Of a stretch of 64,000 nt of DNA, positions 1 through 11,971 are shown one piece after another. The position numbers and the translations under genes are program-made. Source of the DNA: Globodera rostochiensis (lineage: Eukaryota > Nematoda > Chromadorea > Rhabditida > Heteroderidae); NCBI GenBank assembly GCA_018350325.1, contig JAEVLN010000002.1, positions 4,943,456-5,007,455 of the forward strand, read 5' to 3'. The notes beneath the pieces were generated by a model. That model was not told the DNA's origin. It worked only from the letters and a program-made list of their open reading frames with translations, and ran no database searches. The stretch's first letter is position 1; the number at the start of each line of letters is the position of its first letter.

Positions 1-604
1 AATTTTTCTATCAGAATAGAAAAATGTACTATTTTTCATTTGGTTTGAAACATTTATAAAAAATAGCAAATAAAAAATTTTAGGGAAAATGACGAACTTT
101 GGGAGTGCATTTTTGGTCCACGAAAAAAGTCCCTTTTTAGGGGGGGCATTTTTGGTTTTAAATTTTTTGATTTTTAGGGGTACATTTTTCGTTTTTATTG
201 CATTTTTCTTAAGAAAATATTTGTATTTTTTCTTTAAAATTTTGGGCAAAAGTGCCAAAATAGGGACTAAAAACGCAAAAACGGCGAAATAGGTATTTAT
301 TCTCAAAAAGGGCGGAATAGGGATTTTTAGGGACTAAAAAGTCGCTCTAATTCAAAAATTTTTCGAAATGAATGCTATTTCTTTGCTTCTCTCGTCAAAC
401 CCTGATGCAAATTAGCACTCTAAGAAAGACTAGTGATTTTGGTCCACTTTAGTTGACCAAGTTTACTTTTTATTCAATTTCGAAAAATATTTAAAAAGAT
501 TTGTCGATTTAAAATGCAAGTATAATAAATCTTAACTTATGCTAATCCTTGAATAAACTCTGCGCACTGAATTCATATGCCAACAATTTTTGCGGCTTCA
601 CTGA
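1..604. other. T-rich non-coding stretch
   Basis: No supportable gene. The first 350 bases are T-rich with recurring short words (CATTTTTGGTTTT, TTTTTAGGG), which look like degenerate simple-sequence DNA. An open frame of 67 codons at 89-292 is low complexity (F/K-rich) and is not a credible protein. Confidence 0.5.
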
Positions 605-762
605 CAAATGAATGAATTTTGCTTTCTCTTCCTCTTATTCTCTGCCCTCGCTTTATTTTGCCTTCTCTCCCTCCTCCCCATCTCTGCACTCACCATTTGC
701 TTCCCTCTCGCCTCCCTCACCCGCGTTCTCTTCCAAATGTGTATGTAGCAAGCAGTGTTTTC
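605..762 (-). repeat. Dispersed pyrimidine-tract repeat, copy 1
   Basis: The + strand is a C/T tract. Its reverse complement matches the purine-rich repeats at 15.06-15.28 kb and 39.21-39.50 kb: all have GCAAAATAAAG-like words. The 0.7 kb and 39.3 kb copies also share CATACACATTTGG followed by a G-rich run. The frames over it (612-1131 both strands) are repeat-derived, not genes. Confidence 0.6.
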
Positions 763-985
763 CCGGTTCCATTTTTTCTAACGGTTCCACGGTTCCGGTT
801 CCAAACCGGTTCCGGATTTTCGCGGTTCCGCGGTTCCGGTTCCAAACCGGTTCCGGATTTTGGCGGTTCCGCGGTTCCGGTTCCGAAGCGGTTCCGAATT
901 TTCACGGTTCCGCGGTTCCGGTTCCGGATTTTCGCGGTTCCGGGAACCGGTTCCGGAACCGGTTCCAACGGTTCCGGTTCCAAAT
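763..985. repeat. 41-bp GGTTCCG minisatellite
   Basis: Four tandem units of 41 bp begin at about 790, 831, 872 and 913. Each is built from GGTTCCG/CCGGTTCC steps, with a TCCGGATTTT spacer in most copies. Flanking partial units extend it on both sides. The unit is rich in CCGG palindromes, so either strand can fold. A short related array lies at 21,526-21,571. The proline/glycine/arginine frames over it are repeat translations. Confidence 0.85.
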
Positions 986-1080
986 TCCAAAAATTTGTAA
1001 ATATGTCCAAAAATTTTTCAAAAAAATCAGAAAAATGTAAGAAAAATTGTTCATTTACATTACATGAAAATGATGGGGGT

Positions 1081-1267
1081 GCCGGCATTTCGTCGACTGA
1101 CATTTCGTCGACGCGACACTTCGTCGACTAAACAAAAATACGACATTTCGTCGACGAAGCCAAAAACGACACTTCGTCGACGAAGCCAAAAACGACACTT
1201 CGTCGACGAAGCCAAAAACGACACTTCGTCGACGCGACATTTCGTCGAGTGGAATTTCGTCGAATTT
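1081..1267. repeat. 26-bp TTTCGTCGAC minisatellite
   Basis: The core is four tandem 26-bp units starting at 1141, 1167, 1193 and 1219. Each has CGACACTTCGTCGACGAAGC followed by CAAAAA. Diverged units flank the core on both sides. The centre (TTCGTCGACGAA) is a perfect palindrome. A degenerate copy lies at 41,349-41,470, so the sequence is dispersed rather than purely local. Confidence 0.85.
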
Positions 1268-1298
1268 TTAAATTGATGTTTTCTATGGTAAAAGCATG

Positions 1299-1360
1299 CG
1301 TAGATTACGAATCCGAACTCGATTTTGCGAATCTCGAACTCCGAACCCGAATTCGAACAT
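1299..1360 (+). repeat. Fragment of GAATCCGAAC family
   Basis: The words TACGAATCCGAACTC and GAACCCGAATTCGAAC recur in the element at 29,037-29,312 and in a fragment at 15,800-15,856. It appears to be one arm of that inverted-repeat element. Confidence 0.5.
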
Positions 1361-1409
1361 ACAAAAGGGTCCCTTCCCATATGGTTTTGACTAGCTTCAT
1401 TTGCTTGTA

Positions 1410-1497
1410 ACTAGGGTTGCACGGTACCGGGACCTTTTGGAAAAACCGGGACCGGGACTTACCGGGACCAGAAAAACCGGGACCGGGACCATGAGGG
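1410..1497 (+). repeat. ACCGGGACC array with hAT-like end
   Basis: CTAGGGTTGCAC at 1411 resembles the terminal TAGGGTTG of the hAT MITE at 54.9 kb. It is followed by about seven ACCGGGACC repeats. No second terminus or target duplication was found, so this is a solo or broken end. Confidence 0.5.
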
Positions 1498-4400
1498 ATC
1501 CATTCAAAAATGGACCAAAATGCACAAAATGTGCGCTTGTCACACGACCCGAATATTTTTTGGTTTTTTATTATGTTCACATCAAACAGCTAGTAGGTTA
1601 ATTATTAGCAGCATTTTCCATTTTTCCTGTATTTTTTTTATCGAAGAGTGATTTTGAGCCGTTTTCAAAATTTCTAAATTATGAAAAATTAAGCTCTATT
1701 TAAATTTAGGTCTTTTCTCAACAAAATCTAGAAAATCAATAATTTAAGATTTGTTTACCATACTAATAAATATATGATTAATCAGATTTTAAAACTCGAA
1801 GCAACAAAGAAACGAATTTTCGTAAACTTTTGTGTTATCACCAAACAGAGATATATAAAGTGAAGTGAAAAACGTATGCTACTACAAATTAATTTATAAA
1901 TAATTCCAAATAACTTATGATCTAAAAAACTAAATAAAAATACAAATGTTTATGCTACGCGTTATTAATTCAACAAACTTACTTTTTAAATGCTTGTTTT
2001 TTAAAAAAAGATTATCAATAATGTCCGAATTTTATGAGTTGTTAATTGATAAAGTTTAAACTGCAAAGAAATAAGGAAGAGTATTTATGATGAATTATTA
2101 AAGATAAAAACTAATTCAAACCGTTTAAAAAAATAGAGATAATAAAATAGAAAACATACGCGTAGCAGCTAAACCGAGATTTTTTTTATTAATTTGACAA
2201 ATAAATAAATTACAAATTTGTTAAAATTTACTATTGTTTATAATAAATAAATAAGTTAACGAAAAATAAATATTTTAATTTCCTAAAGAATTTATTTTAT
2301 AAAATAAAAGGCAAAACAAATTGGCGTTTTATTACAAAAATATTATTCAAATTAAAATAAAAAACTTGCACAATACATCCAAATCAACGCAGATAATACA
2401 AACATGGAAATGGACAGGGCATGACAACTGGGATTCACTTTACTTTCACAATATTACTAATAAATATAAAATAAAAACGCAACTTAAAATTAAAATTAAT
2501 TAAATGAAAGAACATTAACAACAAATAAAAATGATAAAAATAACTACAAAATATATTTTTTTATTATTTTGAAAGGCGACCAGAATTTTGTTTCTTTTTA
2601 AAAACCAGAAGGCTGTTTTATTTAATCTTAAGTTTTTTCACTGCGAACTTTTTAATATTTTTTGAGACTGTCAATTTTTTAAAATTGAATTTAAAATGTT
2701 ATAAAGTTTAAATAAGACGGTTACGTGAATACATATATTAATAACGAAACGCTAAGAATGCAAGAAGCTACGTTGCGCAGCAAATTTATGAAATACGTCC
2801 AGGCGCTTAACTAAGCAATTAATTACATAAAGTTAAAGCACATTAACAATTTATAAAAAACTATACAAATAATTAGAACCTATTTAACCATCCGATCAAT
2901 CAATTTTTATTAAAATAAATTATAATAGCAGTGTTTGCAGCAATTTTAAAAATTATTTATTAATTGTCAATTTGTTATTGTTATTTGGCCTGGAATGCGT
3001 GCGCGCAGCGAGACCAAGAATATTTAAAATTTAAAGTTTCTTGAAATGAATATTATACCTTTAGTTACCTGTGACTGGCAACAAAGCACATGCACAGAGC
3101 AAATTTGTTTCTTGACAAAAAAGTAGCCATATCCAATTTAAGAAAGATATACTTACAAATATTTTAAAATATTTATTTTAACAATATTAGTTTAAAAAAA
3201 AGAAATAAATCAATTTTTAAAATTCAAAATGTGTTTTTTTCAAAATGACCTAAAAATGAACACATGCTTTTATTTTCATTTTTCCCAAAACCCCACAAAA
3301 AGTTCACAAATCTCGAATTGAGCAAATCTGCATTTCAAAAAAAAATCTGCACTGAATTTTCCAAAAAACCACAAAATGAGGAAAACCTACAGATATCTTA
3401 ACCCTGGAAAACTATTAATTCTCAAGTAGAGCCCGGTTTTTTCTTTTTTGGTTTATTAATCCCGGTTTTATCCTGATCCCGAGTTTTCGCAAAAATGCCG
3501 GTCCCAACCAACTCAAATCTGAATTAGAAATAAAACAAAATATAGCTAATAAAAGGTTAAAAACTCTAGTCTTAGAATAGAGTTCAAAAACGCCGCCACG
3601 CATTCTGGGCAACATAGATCACGCCAAAAGACAGGTCATTTCAACATTTTAATAAATAAATAATGCTGTCTATTGTTCGATTTTATGTTTTAAAATGTAA
3701 ATGATAATTCTTTTAATGATAAAATCAAAATTACCCATCGCTTGTCAATTGAACAAGTAATGAAGGCCGCGCCCAATTATAATAATGAAATTTTTTTAAT
3801 AAATGTCTTATCAGAAAACTTTTAAAAAAAATTCAAACATCCAAGACGCTATCGACAATCTAAATTGATTTAAAAAAATTTTTTATGGATATCGGATAAA
3901 ATTTGTAAGATTTATTATGGTTTGTATTAGCAACAACAACGCCATTATTATTAGAATTTACATAGTATATTCTTTGGAAATTAAAATCCGTTCTACATTA
4001 ATTATTTGTTGTAATTTTCGTAAGCAATAAATAATTTGCCTTTTGCATAACTTTAACATAACAAAAGATTAATTTAGTTAAAATAAAATTTTAAATATGC
4101 AAATTGCTAAAAATAAAATTTATTTATTTGATTTGAATTTGGTTATTTCACAAAATATTAGTACAGTTTTTATTCGCATTTACAAATTAAATTTAATTTC
4201 ATAAAGTTTAAAGATTTTTAATTTTTATTAAATTTAAAACTCTCATAGAAAGGCGAATAATTGAATAATATCAAAATAATTATCAATTTTTTTAAATTTA
4301 TAAATTAAAGTTTTTTTTACGACAGTGCCTTGTGCCGAGCTCGAGCGTTTTAATTTCTCCCATGGGGGCCCAATCATGCTTTGTACGGGTCAGGTATGTA

Positions 4401-4726
4401 ACAAATTTTCATTTCAATACCCATGAAAAATTAAAAAATTATCGGTAAAATAATAACACTAAATTAAAATAAATAATTGAATAAAGAAAAATGAGGCGTG
4501 AAACTTAGAAATAAAGATTTGGTATAATTTTTTATCAAAATTTTAAATAAACAGTTTAATAAACCTTTAATTTGATATTACTAACTTCTTTTTAGCAGCT
4601 AAAATCAAATTATTTAATTTTAATCTTACATCAAAAAGCATTATACTATATGCTCACGTAAAAAATGCAAAATTAACCAGGCCTTAGAGATGTCAGCAAC
4701 GTACGGCTCATGGCTAACCGGTTTAG

Positions 4727-4861
4727 ACGATACGATCGCTTAAACAGTTTGGCAAGAATAAGGGCGGGAAAATCGATCAAATACTGGAGTCCGACAACTT
4801 AATCGGTCCGGACAGTCACGAGCATAATGTCTCGTCGTCAGATGAGGATTACAAGACGTGA
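4727..4861 (+). CDS. Candidate 3' exon with acidic serine tail
   Basis: A TAG (possible acceptor CGGTTTAG) is followed by 44 codons and a TGA stop. The peptide starts TIRSLKQFGKNKGGKIDQ and ends NVSSSDEDYKT. The composition looks protein-like, and the antisense is R/C/P-rich, as expected for the reverse of an acidic exon. The same SSSDED-x-KT ending occurs at 28,412-28,483 with third-position changes (GAT/GAC, ACG/ACA), which supports coding on +. No family recognised. Other frames over the island are also open, so certainty is limited. Confidence 0.35.
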   Translation, partial: TIRSLKQFGKNKGGKIDQILESDNLIGPDSHEHNVSSSDEDYKT

Positions 4862-4933
4862 TCGTCACATTTGCCTGTAAAATTAAATGAAAAAAAAATT
4901 AAGTAAAAAAAAGGCGAAATAAAAGTTCAATAA

Positions 4934-5013
4934 AAATGTGTGAGAGAAAAGGGGACGAAAACTCACCGCCAAAAATGTGTAACAATAAACTAATAAAAAT
5001 GAGGCGTGAAACT
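4934..5013 (+). CDS. Candidate short coding segment shared with 23.1 kb
   Basis: The frame ATAAAATGTGTGAGAGAAAA opens with peptide MCERKGDENSPPKM and continues to a TAG at about 5010. The 23,096 copy reads MCERKEDENPPPKM. Of four base differences, two are synonymous (TGT/TGC, AAC/AAT). Beyond this a 2-base indel breaks the shared frame. It may be a first exon or just a duplicated repeat. No function can be assigned. Confidence 0.2.
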
Positions 5014-5286
5014 TAGAAATAAAGATTTGGTATAATTTTTAATATCAAACTTTAAATAAACAGTTTAAACCTTTATTATGATATTTCTAACTTCTTTTTA
5101 GCAGCTAAAATCAAATTATTTAATTTTAATAACAATAAGCAATCGTATTGCCTATTAATAATAAAACAAATTTTCAAAAAGCATTATACTATATGCTAAC
5201 GTAAAATGCAAAATTATAAAAATCTAAACAAATAAACATAAGTAGATAAATACAAAAATACTTTGTGTAATAAACTCAATTGACAG

Positions 5287-5345
5287 AATGATGACTTGAA
5301 AGGTCTGGCTGAGGGCAAATGGCTCTCCCCATTCAACGACCACAA
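5287..5345 (+). CDS. Candidate internal exon, weakly Ulp1-like
   Basis: The acceptor-like CAATTGACAG is followed by a segment open only in frame 0 on +, ending at a possible donor GTTAAT. The peptide NDDLKGLAEGKWLSPFNDHK resembles the L-x-x-G-x-W-L start of Ulp1/SENP cysteine proteases. No catalytic His, Asp or Cys segment is visible nearby, so this is only a resemblance. The reverse strand is also open here. Confidence 0.15.
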
Positions 5346-6079
5346 GTTAATTAAAAAATGTCAATGATTTATTTAAATGAATTAATTATTTAAAGACAGT
5401 TTAAACGATAAATTGATTTTTTAGCATAGACAGAGCAAAAAACGTTAATTAATTGAGCGGAAAAAGGGTTCATCATATCCCGTAGTACGTTGACCCCCAG
5501 ATGACTTTCACTAAATTTTAAACTACACGTAACCCAAAAATAAATAACTAAAAAGACAAGACAAAATATAACAATATCATTATAGATGGTGGAAAAAAAA
5601 ATTTAATTAATTTAACGCTACTCGAAGGTATCCGGCACTAAGAAGGAGATATCCGGCTCAACAAATCGGAGGTATCCGACTCAACAAAAAATCATTATAA
5701 GTGATCAATTTACATGGTTGCAAAAGCTTCGGGATGAAATAAAAAAAAATTCTGGATAAAATAAAACAAGTTTACAACAACTGAGAACGAGATCAAATAT
5801 GTGCACGCAGTCTACACGCACAAAAAAATTATTCTACTTTCATCATTATCATAACTGAAAATGAAAGAATACATTGAATACATTTAAAAGTAAACACTTG
5901 ACAATCTCCAGCATTTAAATAAATACAAACATTTAATTTCCATATTAATTCGTATTCTTATTATCCCGTTCGACCGAATATACTATTATTTAAAGTACAC
6001 AATAAAAATAAATACCGATAAAATTATTCATATCGCTGGATATCGATAAAAACAACATTAAAATTAAATCAAATATTTA

Positions 6080-6196
6080 CTAAAAAAATTCTGGGGACTG
6101 CAATTCAGATGGGATTTCTTCATCAATTGACAAAGATTGGGTCAGCTCCAACCTGTTTTGACCTTTCTTGTTTTTATCATCATCACTTTCGCTTTT
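6080..6196 (-). CDS. Candidate terminal exon, acidic/serine-rich tail
   Basis: On the minus strand, after TAG at 6197-6199 (possible acceptor GATAAGTAG), 38 codons run to a TAG stop at 6080-6082. The peptide begins KSESDDDKNKKGQNRLELTQ and ends EEIPSELQSPEFF. Its polar, phosphosite-like composition is hard to get from random AT-rich DNA, and it is the best coding trace at the left end of the second block. The same frame is open for about ten codons upstream of the TAG (PRNSSDK), so that TAG is either an acceptor or an in-frame stop. No family recognised. Confidence 0.4.
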   Translation of the reverse strand, partial: KSESDDDKNKKGQNRLELTQSLSIDEEIPSELQSPEFF

Positions 6197-6610
6197 CTAC
6201 TTATCTGAGCTATTTCTGGGAATTATAAAATTTTTTTTTGTTTCTTCGTTTGCCTGGGTATTTGGCAATTGTTAAATTTTTTTCGTAAATAATTTGATTG
6301 TTTTTCTTTAAGTTTCTTTTTTATTTTTAGTATCTTTTTGCATTTAAAATTAATATTTAAATTTTTAATAAACCAATTAATAGAACTATCAACGTCAATT
6401 TCAATCAAATTATTCATAATATAAAAATTTTGCTATATTTATTTTAATATTTTAGTTCTAAGAGAAACTCATATCGGCGAATGAACGCGCCTGACTAAAT
6501 TGTTTAAATGGAAATAAGTTAAAACTAACAAATATTAGTGATATTTACATGGCAGCCAACCTTTAATTTTAAACCAAATTCTTTTTCAAATTTCTATTAA
6601 AATTTAAAAT

Positions 6611-6802
6611 TTAAGCCTTTACATTATTTTGTGTTAAATTAAAAATATAAGCAAAAATATATAATTCGTTATAAATAGCGTAATTAAACAAAAACTCTCC
6701 ATTGCCGCCACCACCACTATTCATTTTTTTTGGAATTTTATATGTATTAAGTCGGTTTACTCCTGGTCGCCTGCACGTACAATGTTCTTTTGAAGAAGGC
6801 CA
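6611..6802 (-). CDS. Candidate exon, 63-codon open frame
   Basis: The acceptor-like AAACTATAG precedes 63 codons that begin WPSSKEHCTCRRPGVNRLNT, pass MNSGGGGNGEF and end NLTQNNVKA at a TAA. An internal ATG could also start a small protein at MNSGGGG. Not recognised. It is plausible as coding because it continues the minus-strand series of this block, but frames of this length arise by chance in a window this large. Confidence 0.25.
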   Translation of the reverse strand, partial: WPSSKEHCTCRRPGVNRLNTYKIPKKMNSGGGGNGEFLFNYAIYNELYIFAYIFNLTQNNVKA

Positions 6803-7862
6803 CTATAGTTTGTTAGAATCATTTAAGTAGCCTTTTTCGTCACTTTCTTAAATATTTTAAATTTTTCGATTTAATTATTTACTTATTCAGGACAAATGTG
6901 TTATTGTAATAAAAAAGAATTTTATTTTTCTATTAACGATCGAGGCTTGGGATATATTTTGATAATTAGCATTTAGCTCAAATATTCTGTTTAATTGGTC
7001 TTTCAGACTTTTCTTTATCGCGACAGATTTAATAAAAAAATAATTCAATTAATTTTTCATTTTTTAGTTTGAAGTCCTTTATCCTCTCTCTTGCCAAATT
7101 GGACGAATTCTTTAACATATTTTTATTATTTTTTGCAAACTATCATTTGAGAATATTTCTTTCATCATAATATTCTTATATTACTTTTTTATAGGTGGCA
7201 AAAGCCTTACGCGGTCCGTTGGTTGCCAATTTCATGCCGTGGCCATGATATTAAATTCGCGCAGAAATTTGTTAAGTCCCCACTGGCATCATATTAATGC
7301 TGAATCCGTCTGAGCATATTTATTAAATAAAACGGTAATCAAAGTATACCGTGAATTAAAATTATTTAAGAAAAGTAAATTTTTGCATGCGAATAGGCCA
7401 ATAGCCCATATCTGTGTCGTATGTTTTGCTTCAGAGAAAACGGTTGGGCTGATTTTTTTAGTAATTTGAATATTATTCTTTCTCAGGAAAGGTTATAATT
7501 TTTTCTTGCTTGCTGAGACTGAATATTTTATCTTTTAAAGCTTACATATTAATCTTTATTGTGTGTAGTAGATCAGTTCTTAAACTTTGTTAATAAATTT
7601 TTATTTTTTACCTTATCAATGTTTTTTATATATGTTTTTATCTTAATAATTATCATAATTTCTTATTATCTTTTGCAATTGATGATTTTATTTTAAAATC
7701 TAACGATGCCTTGGTTTTTTCGTAATGGTTCTGAGATTATTTTTTCATTTAGACTATTACATAATTTTACTTTTTGTTTGATATATAATTCAAATGCAAC
7801 TTTAGGAATTTTTGGCAATAAACTTATGTTGAATTTGCAAGTTCGAATTTTTTAAGCTGTCT

Positions 7863-7928
7863 TTATTTTTTCTGTAGATTAGAGCCGAAATCGTCCACCT
7901 CTTCTGACTCGAATCTTACGAGAAAATT
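7863..7928 (-). CDS. Candidate short acidic coding segment
   Basis: The minus-strand frame reads NFLVRFESEEVDDFGSNLQK and then a TAA after one further lysine. An AG acceptor (CGTAAG) could start it within RFESEE. Acidic, like the other stop-terminated traces on the A-rich strands. Too short to identify. Confidence 0.2.
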   Translation of the reverse strand, partial: NFLVRFESEEVDDFGSNLQKK

Positions 7929-8634
7929 TTATCCAAAATGCCGTTATGCTTTAAAAATTTATTTTATAATTTGAGAAAAAAATTTTTACTGAATTTAATA
8001 AAATTATGTGAATCTGCAATTTTCGGATTTATGATCATGGTTTGTTTTTGCATAAATGCAAAAATTATTTTAGTCTTTATTTAAATCATCCATTTTTAAG
8101 ATTTCCTATTATTTTTATTATATAGATATATTTATAAGTGCGGGCGTAACTTATTTTTTTTGTTAATTCGTTTAACTATTTTTTAAAATTTTTCTTGTTT
8201 TTTCAACGCTTTTTTTTATTTATTTTAACTTCATTTAATGATTATAAAAGTAGTATTTTTGGTGTTTAAGTGTATTTTTATATGGCTTATCACAACATCG
8301 GTCGACATTCAATATTGCCATATTTAGAAATAGATTTTTTTTGAATTCTTTAAGATTTAATGATTTATAAATTTTCCATAATAATACAGGGTCCTTTGCA
8401 GTCATAATTTTATTTTATTTTCTCGATCATGTTTCTTAAACAATTCGGGCAGAACATTGTTGCTGCACCAGTCAATTACATTTAAAGATTAAAGAAGTTA
8501 AACGGTTGTTTGTAATGGACTCCGGCGACTTCCTGACTATTATATAGTCAATTAGTTAAACAGACAATTCTTTATGTGCTTTTAAAGCATCTGATTTGTA
8601 TGATTTATACCGCCCTTTATTAAAGAACACACCC

Positions 8635-9243
8635 TAGAACTTGGACCGATATGCTCCAAAAATGGCCAAAATGCTCCAAAATGCCGAAATGAACCGAAAA
8701 TGGCACTTTTACTACACTAATGGGCTTAGTACTTAATTTGTGTTTTTTTATCGTATAATTAAGTAGATTTCAAGCCTGTTTGCGTATTATTTTTGGAAAG
8801 TTGAAAAATTTGAAAAAATTCCGGTACTTTTAACTGCCAGGCCAATGCATCGCCACACTGCCGATCTCCGCGCCAGCCACTCAAGCGCTTTAGCGCCGTG
8901 ATATTTTTATGCAAATGTTCAACGCTTAAGCCTTTTTTTCGAAAATGACTAAAAGTTATCGTTAAAAATTAAATTATTTTTCAAAGACAGCCAGAACCCA
9001 TGATTTTGGGTGCATTTTTACAAATTTTTGATCAAAGATGTCAAAATATGCTCGAAATATACAAAATATGCCCAAATATGCACCGATATGCAAAAAATAT
9101 GCACGAGCCCCGAAATATGCAAAGTATGCAATTTTAAAATTGACCGAAAGAACTCAAACCAACGCGAAAAGGCTATTTTTGGGCCATATTCTTAAAAGCA
9201 TATGCGCACTAAAATAAGCAAATGCATATAAATCCGGGCCCTA
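8635..9243 (+). mobile_element. Decayed hAT-like element, AATATGC-rich
   Basis: The left end TAGAACTTGGACCGATATGC and the right end (reverse complement TAGGGCCCGGATTTATATGC) are imperfect inverted repeats. The interior is filled with CCAAAATGC / CGAAATATGC words plus a GC-rich core at 8830-8910. Similar ends are at 20,187 and 59,738. No matching target duplication was seen, so the boundaries are approximate. It contains no transposase frame. Confidence 0.45.
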
Positions 9244-11971
9244 ATCATATATATTATTCAAGTAATTTAACTACATCATGACTCGGGGCATAACCATAAT
9301 CTTTAAATGAGATGTGGAGTTTTTTATTTATTGTTTCCTTGGATTATCATATACGCTCATAATTTAAGCATAATCTTTTAATTCCAACTGTTTTTCGTCT
9401 TAAACTTACAAATTATTAAAGGTAAATTAACTTGCTTGTTTTGTATTTTTTAATGATTTTTCTTAACTTGTATTAAACTTTCTGTTTTTGATTATAAATA
9501 ATTTGCTTTCTTAATTTTTTTCTTTGTTTACTAGATTTCATTTTAAGATTATTTCACAACTTTGATTTATGCTAAATAAATGAATTATAATTTCGATAGT
9601 TTATTGTTGATAAATTTCCGGCCCGTACTATTTAGCTGTTATGTTTACTTGCTTTTTTAATTAACTGCCTTGCTCATACCTCGCGCAGAACTATTTAAAG
9701 GATAAATTAAATTATTTATTTAAATCTCATTTTGTTCATAAATAATTGGTTATTACATTTAATTTGGATTCTTTAAGACTTTTTTTAAAGTATAATAACC
9801 ATTTATCGTTTTAATTGATATAAAAAGATAGAAATTAATTTTAAAAATATGTATCACATTAAACGTTTTTCAAAAATTCAAAAGGACTATATGTATTCCC
9901 ATTTATTTCATCTAGTAAAAAATACATAAAATTTGTTATTTCTTTATTACTTCTTAACGAATTAATTAGTATGTTTATATTTACTTTCTTATTTATAGTT
10001 TTATGAAAATATTCTTATATTATTTATTAGTAATGACATGTTATTCTTTAGTTAATACTTGCGATTAACTCTTATGTCAAGTTGTGTTTGCACTGTCGGT
10101 TAAAATTGTCTTTTATTTAATTTAGTACATTTATTTGAACCATTCATTCATTTATTATTCATTTCTTTAAGTTTGTAATAATATAAAATTAAGAAAGTTG
10201 AATATTGTAAGCCGAATTTTTATTTGTATTTAACCTATATTAATTATTCACATTTTCTGTGATTAAAAAAGGCGACATTATTATGTTATCGTGAGTTTTA
10301 CTTTTTTCTAATATTAGTAAATTATTGTAATGGGTATTTTTGGTTTTGGTATTAAAGGTTGATTTAAAATATTTTATAAGCATATTTTCAAAGTAATAAT
10401 TTTGATAATTTAACATTTTGCCTTAACGTGAATGTATAATTCTAAAAACTAAAGATAGCTTCTCAAGTTGGTTTGAGTGGGTTTTTGTGCGCTTTTTTCT
10501 CACTTTTGATTGTAACGAGACAACAATTATGGCATAGAACTCACCACAATCTTGGCGAAACTTTTCATCTTACATGTTGGGGATCCGACTTTTTTCAGCA
10601 GGTCAATTTATTTATAATAAAAATGTCTTAAGAAAAATGTTAAAATTTTATTTGGCTCTTTTTTCGTTTGTTTTCTTATATTAAATACAAACAATACTCT
10701 TTTTAGACGGATATATTTTTAAAAATAAGTTTTAATTCCCAGCTTTAAATAGTTTGCACGCCTAAATGTCCAGGAAGAAGGATAAAAATTCTTTTAATGA
10801 ATTATAAATATTTATTTGTATGCTTATATGTTATTTAAACGAATCATTGAGTTGTCGAAAAATGAATAATGACTTTAAGTTGGATTCAAGCAATTAAACT
10901 GATATAGAATGGAATTTACTTTAGACTTAAGTAGTTAACTAATATTTTGCATGATAATTAGTAGTTCCGCGTCCTTTAATAGTCTATTTGTTATAATTAA
11001 CTTTTGCAATTTTATTAAATATTTTTATTTGCTTTGTTTATCCTTAATAAGATGATGTTTGAAATATTATATTGGTTTTTGACATTTTTCCTATATATTT
11101 TTTACCGAATTGGGTAAGTGCGAGCTTTAGATCAAATATTTGTGATTTTATATTTTTAATTATGAAGTTTTGTGATCACTAATTAATAAATTTTGACAAA
11201 TTTTTGGGCTTGAATTTTTCAACTCCGTGAACTCCTTAATGTGGGGAAAGGGTGTTGCATCAGTTTAAAATGTTACGCTCAGAAAAGTTTGTCAGTTTAA
11301 ACATATTCAATAATTTTCTAACGAAATGTTTAAGCATTAGCTGAGCATTAAATTTTTTATTAAAAAATTTTTATTATCGTTTTTAAAACTATATTTTTAA
11401 TTATATTAAAAACTCGGGGCCCGTTTGTTTTGCACCTCTTAATGTTTTCACATTTCGTTGAATGATAATTTTTTAATTAATTTATTGTTTAAAACAAAGT
11501 TCGAAATAAATATGTAGTAGAAACAATTCGCTTTGCGCTATTTAGGAATGGAGTAAACAACTAGTTTTTTTTGTTGAACGGTTTTTATTAGTTTTAAATA
11601 AAATTTTAAATATGAATAACGCAAAAATAATATTATTTTGGTGTTAAACTTTTAATTATTTTTTTATCATATTCGTATTTTAGAGTTTTATATATTATCA
11701 TAATAATTTTATGCTTTTACATTTTTTCTTACCATTAATCAATGCTTTATTTTCATTATTTGAACTATTTTTTGATTATATTTTGTATTTGTTTGTATTA
11801 AAAAGCATTTCGGGTGTGGTCTTTAACAGAGAACATTACCAGCATATTTTTGACAACGTTTGAAATAATAACTATACAACGGGCGCGATATCCTTGAGAG
11901 AAAAATCAGATAGCATACAAGCATTACTTTAAATTAAATTAAATGCAAATAAAAAATATGTGTGAGGCTTT

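Larger units (their letters stand above)
4484..5218 (+). repeat. Tandem segmental duplication, about 510-bp period
   Basis: About 4484-4680 and 4995-5218 are copies of one another: both run from AAAATGAGGCGTGAAACTTAG, through TAACTTCTTTTTAGCAGC, to AAAGCATTATACTATATGCT. The copies differ by small indels and a short insertion in the second. The intervening segment carries the acidic open frame at 4727-4861. Part of the unit (4937-5013) is also present at 23,096-23,166 in the second A-rich block. Confidence 0.8.
1600..6079 (+). other. A-rich block 1 (probable long-intron locus)
   Basis: The + strand is strongly A-rich throughout. GC-richer islands of 30-130 bp recur (for example 2395-2460, 2745-2810, 3000-3110, 4325-4392, 4681-4861, 5285-5345, 5470-5520). 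Several have splice-like borders, such as a donor CAG/GTATGT at 4392. The stronger traces (4727-4861 and the tandem copies) suggest coding on +, but individual islands are open in several frames. Outside the separately listed features I recognise nothing. Confidence 0.35.

Noticed and set aside
717..1103. 128-codon minus-strand frame (and overlapping + frames)
   Set aside because: It is a read-through of the 41-bp GGTTCCG minisatellite. The periodic EPEPRNR-type peptide is a repeat artefact.
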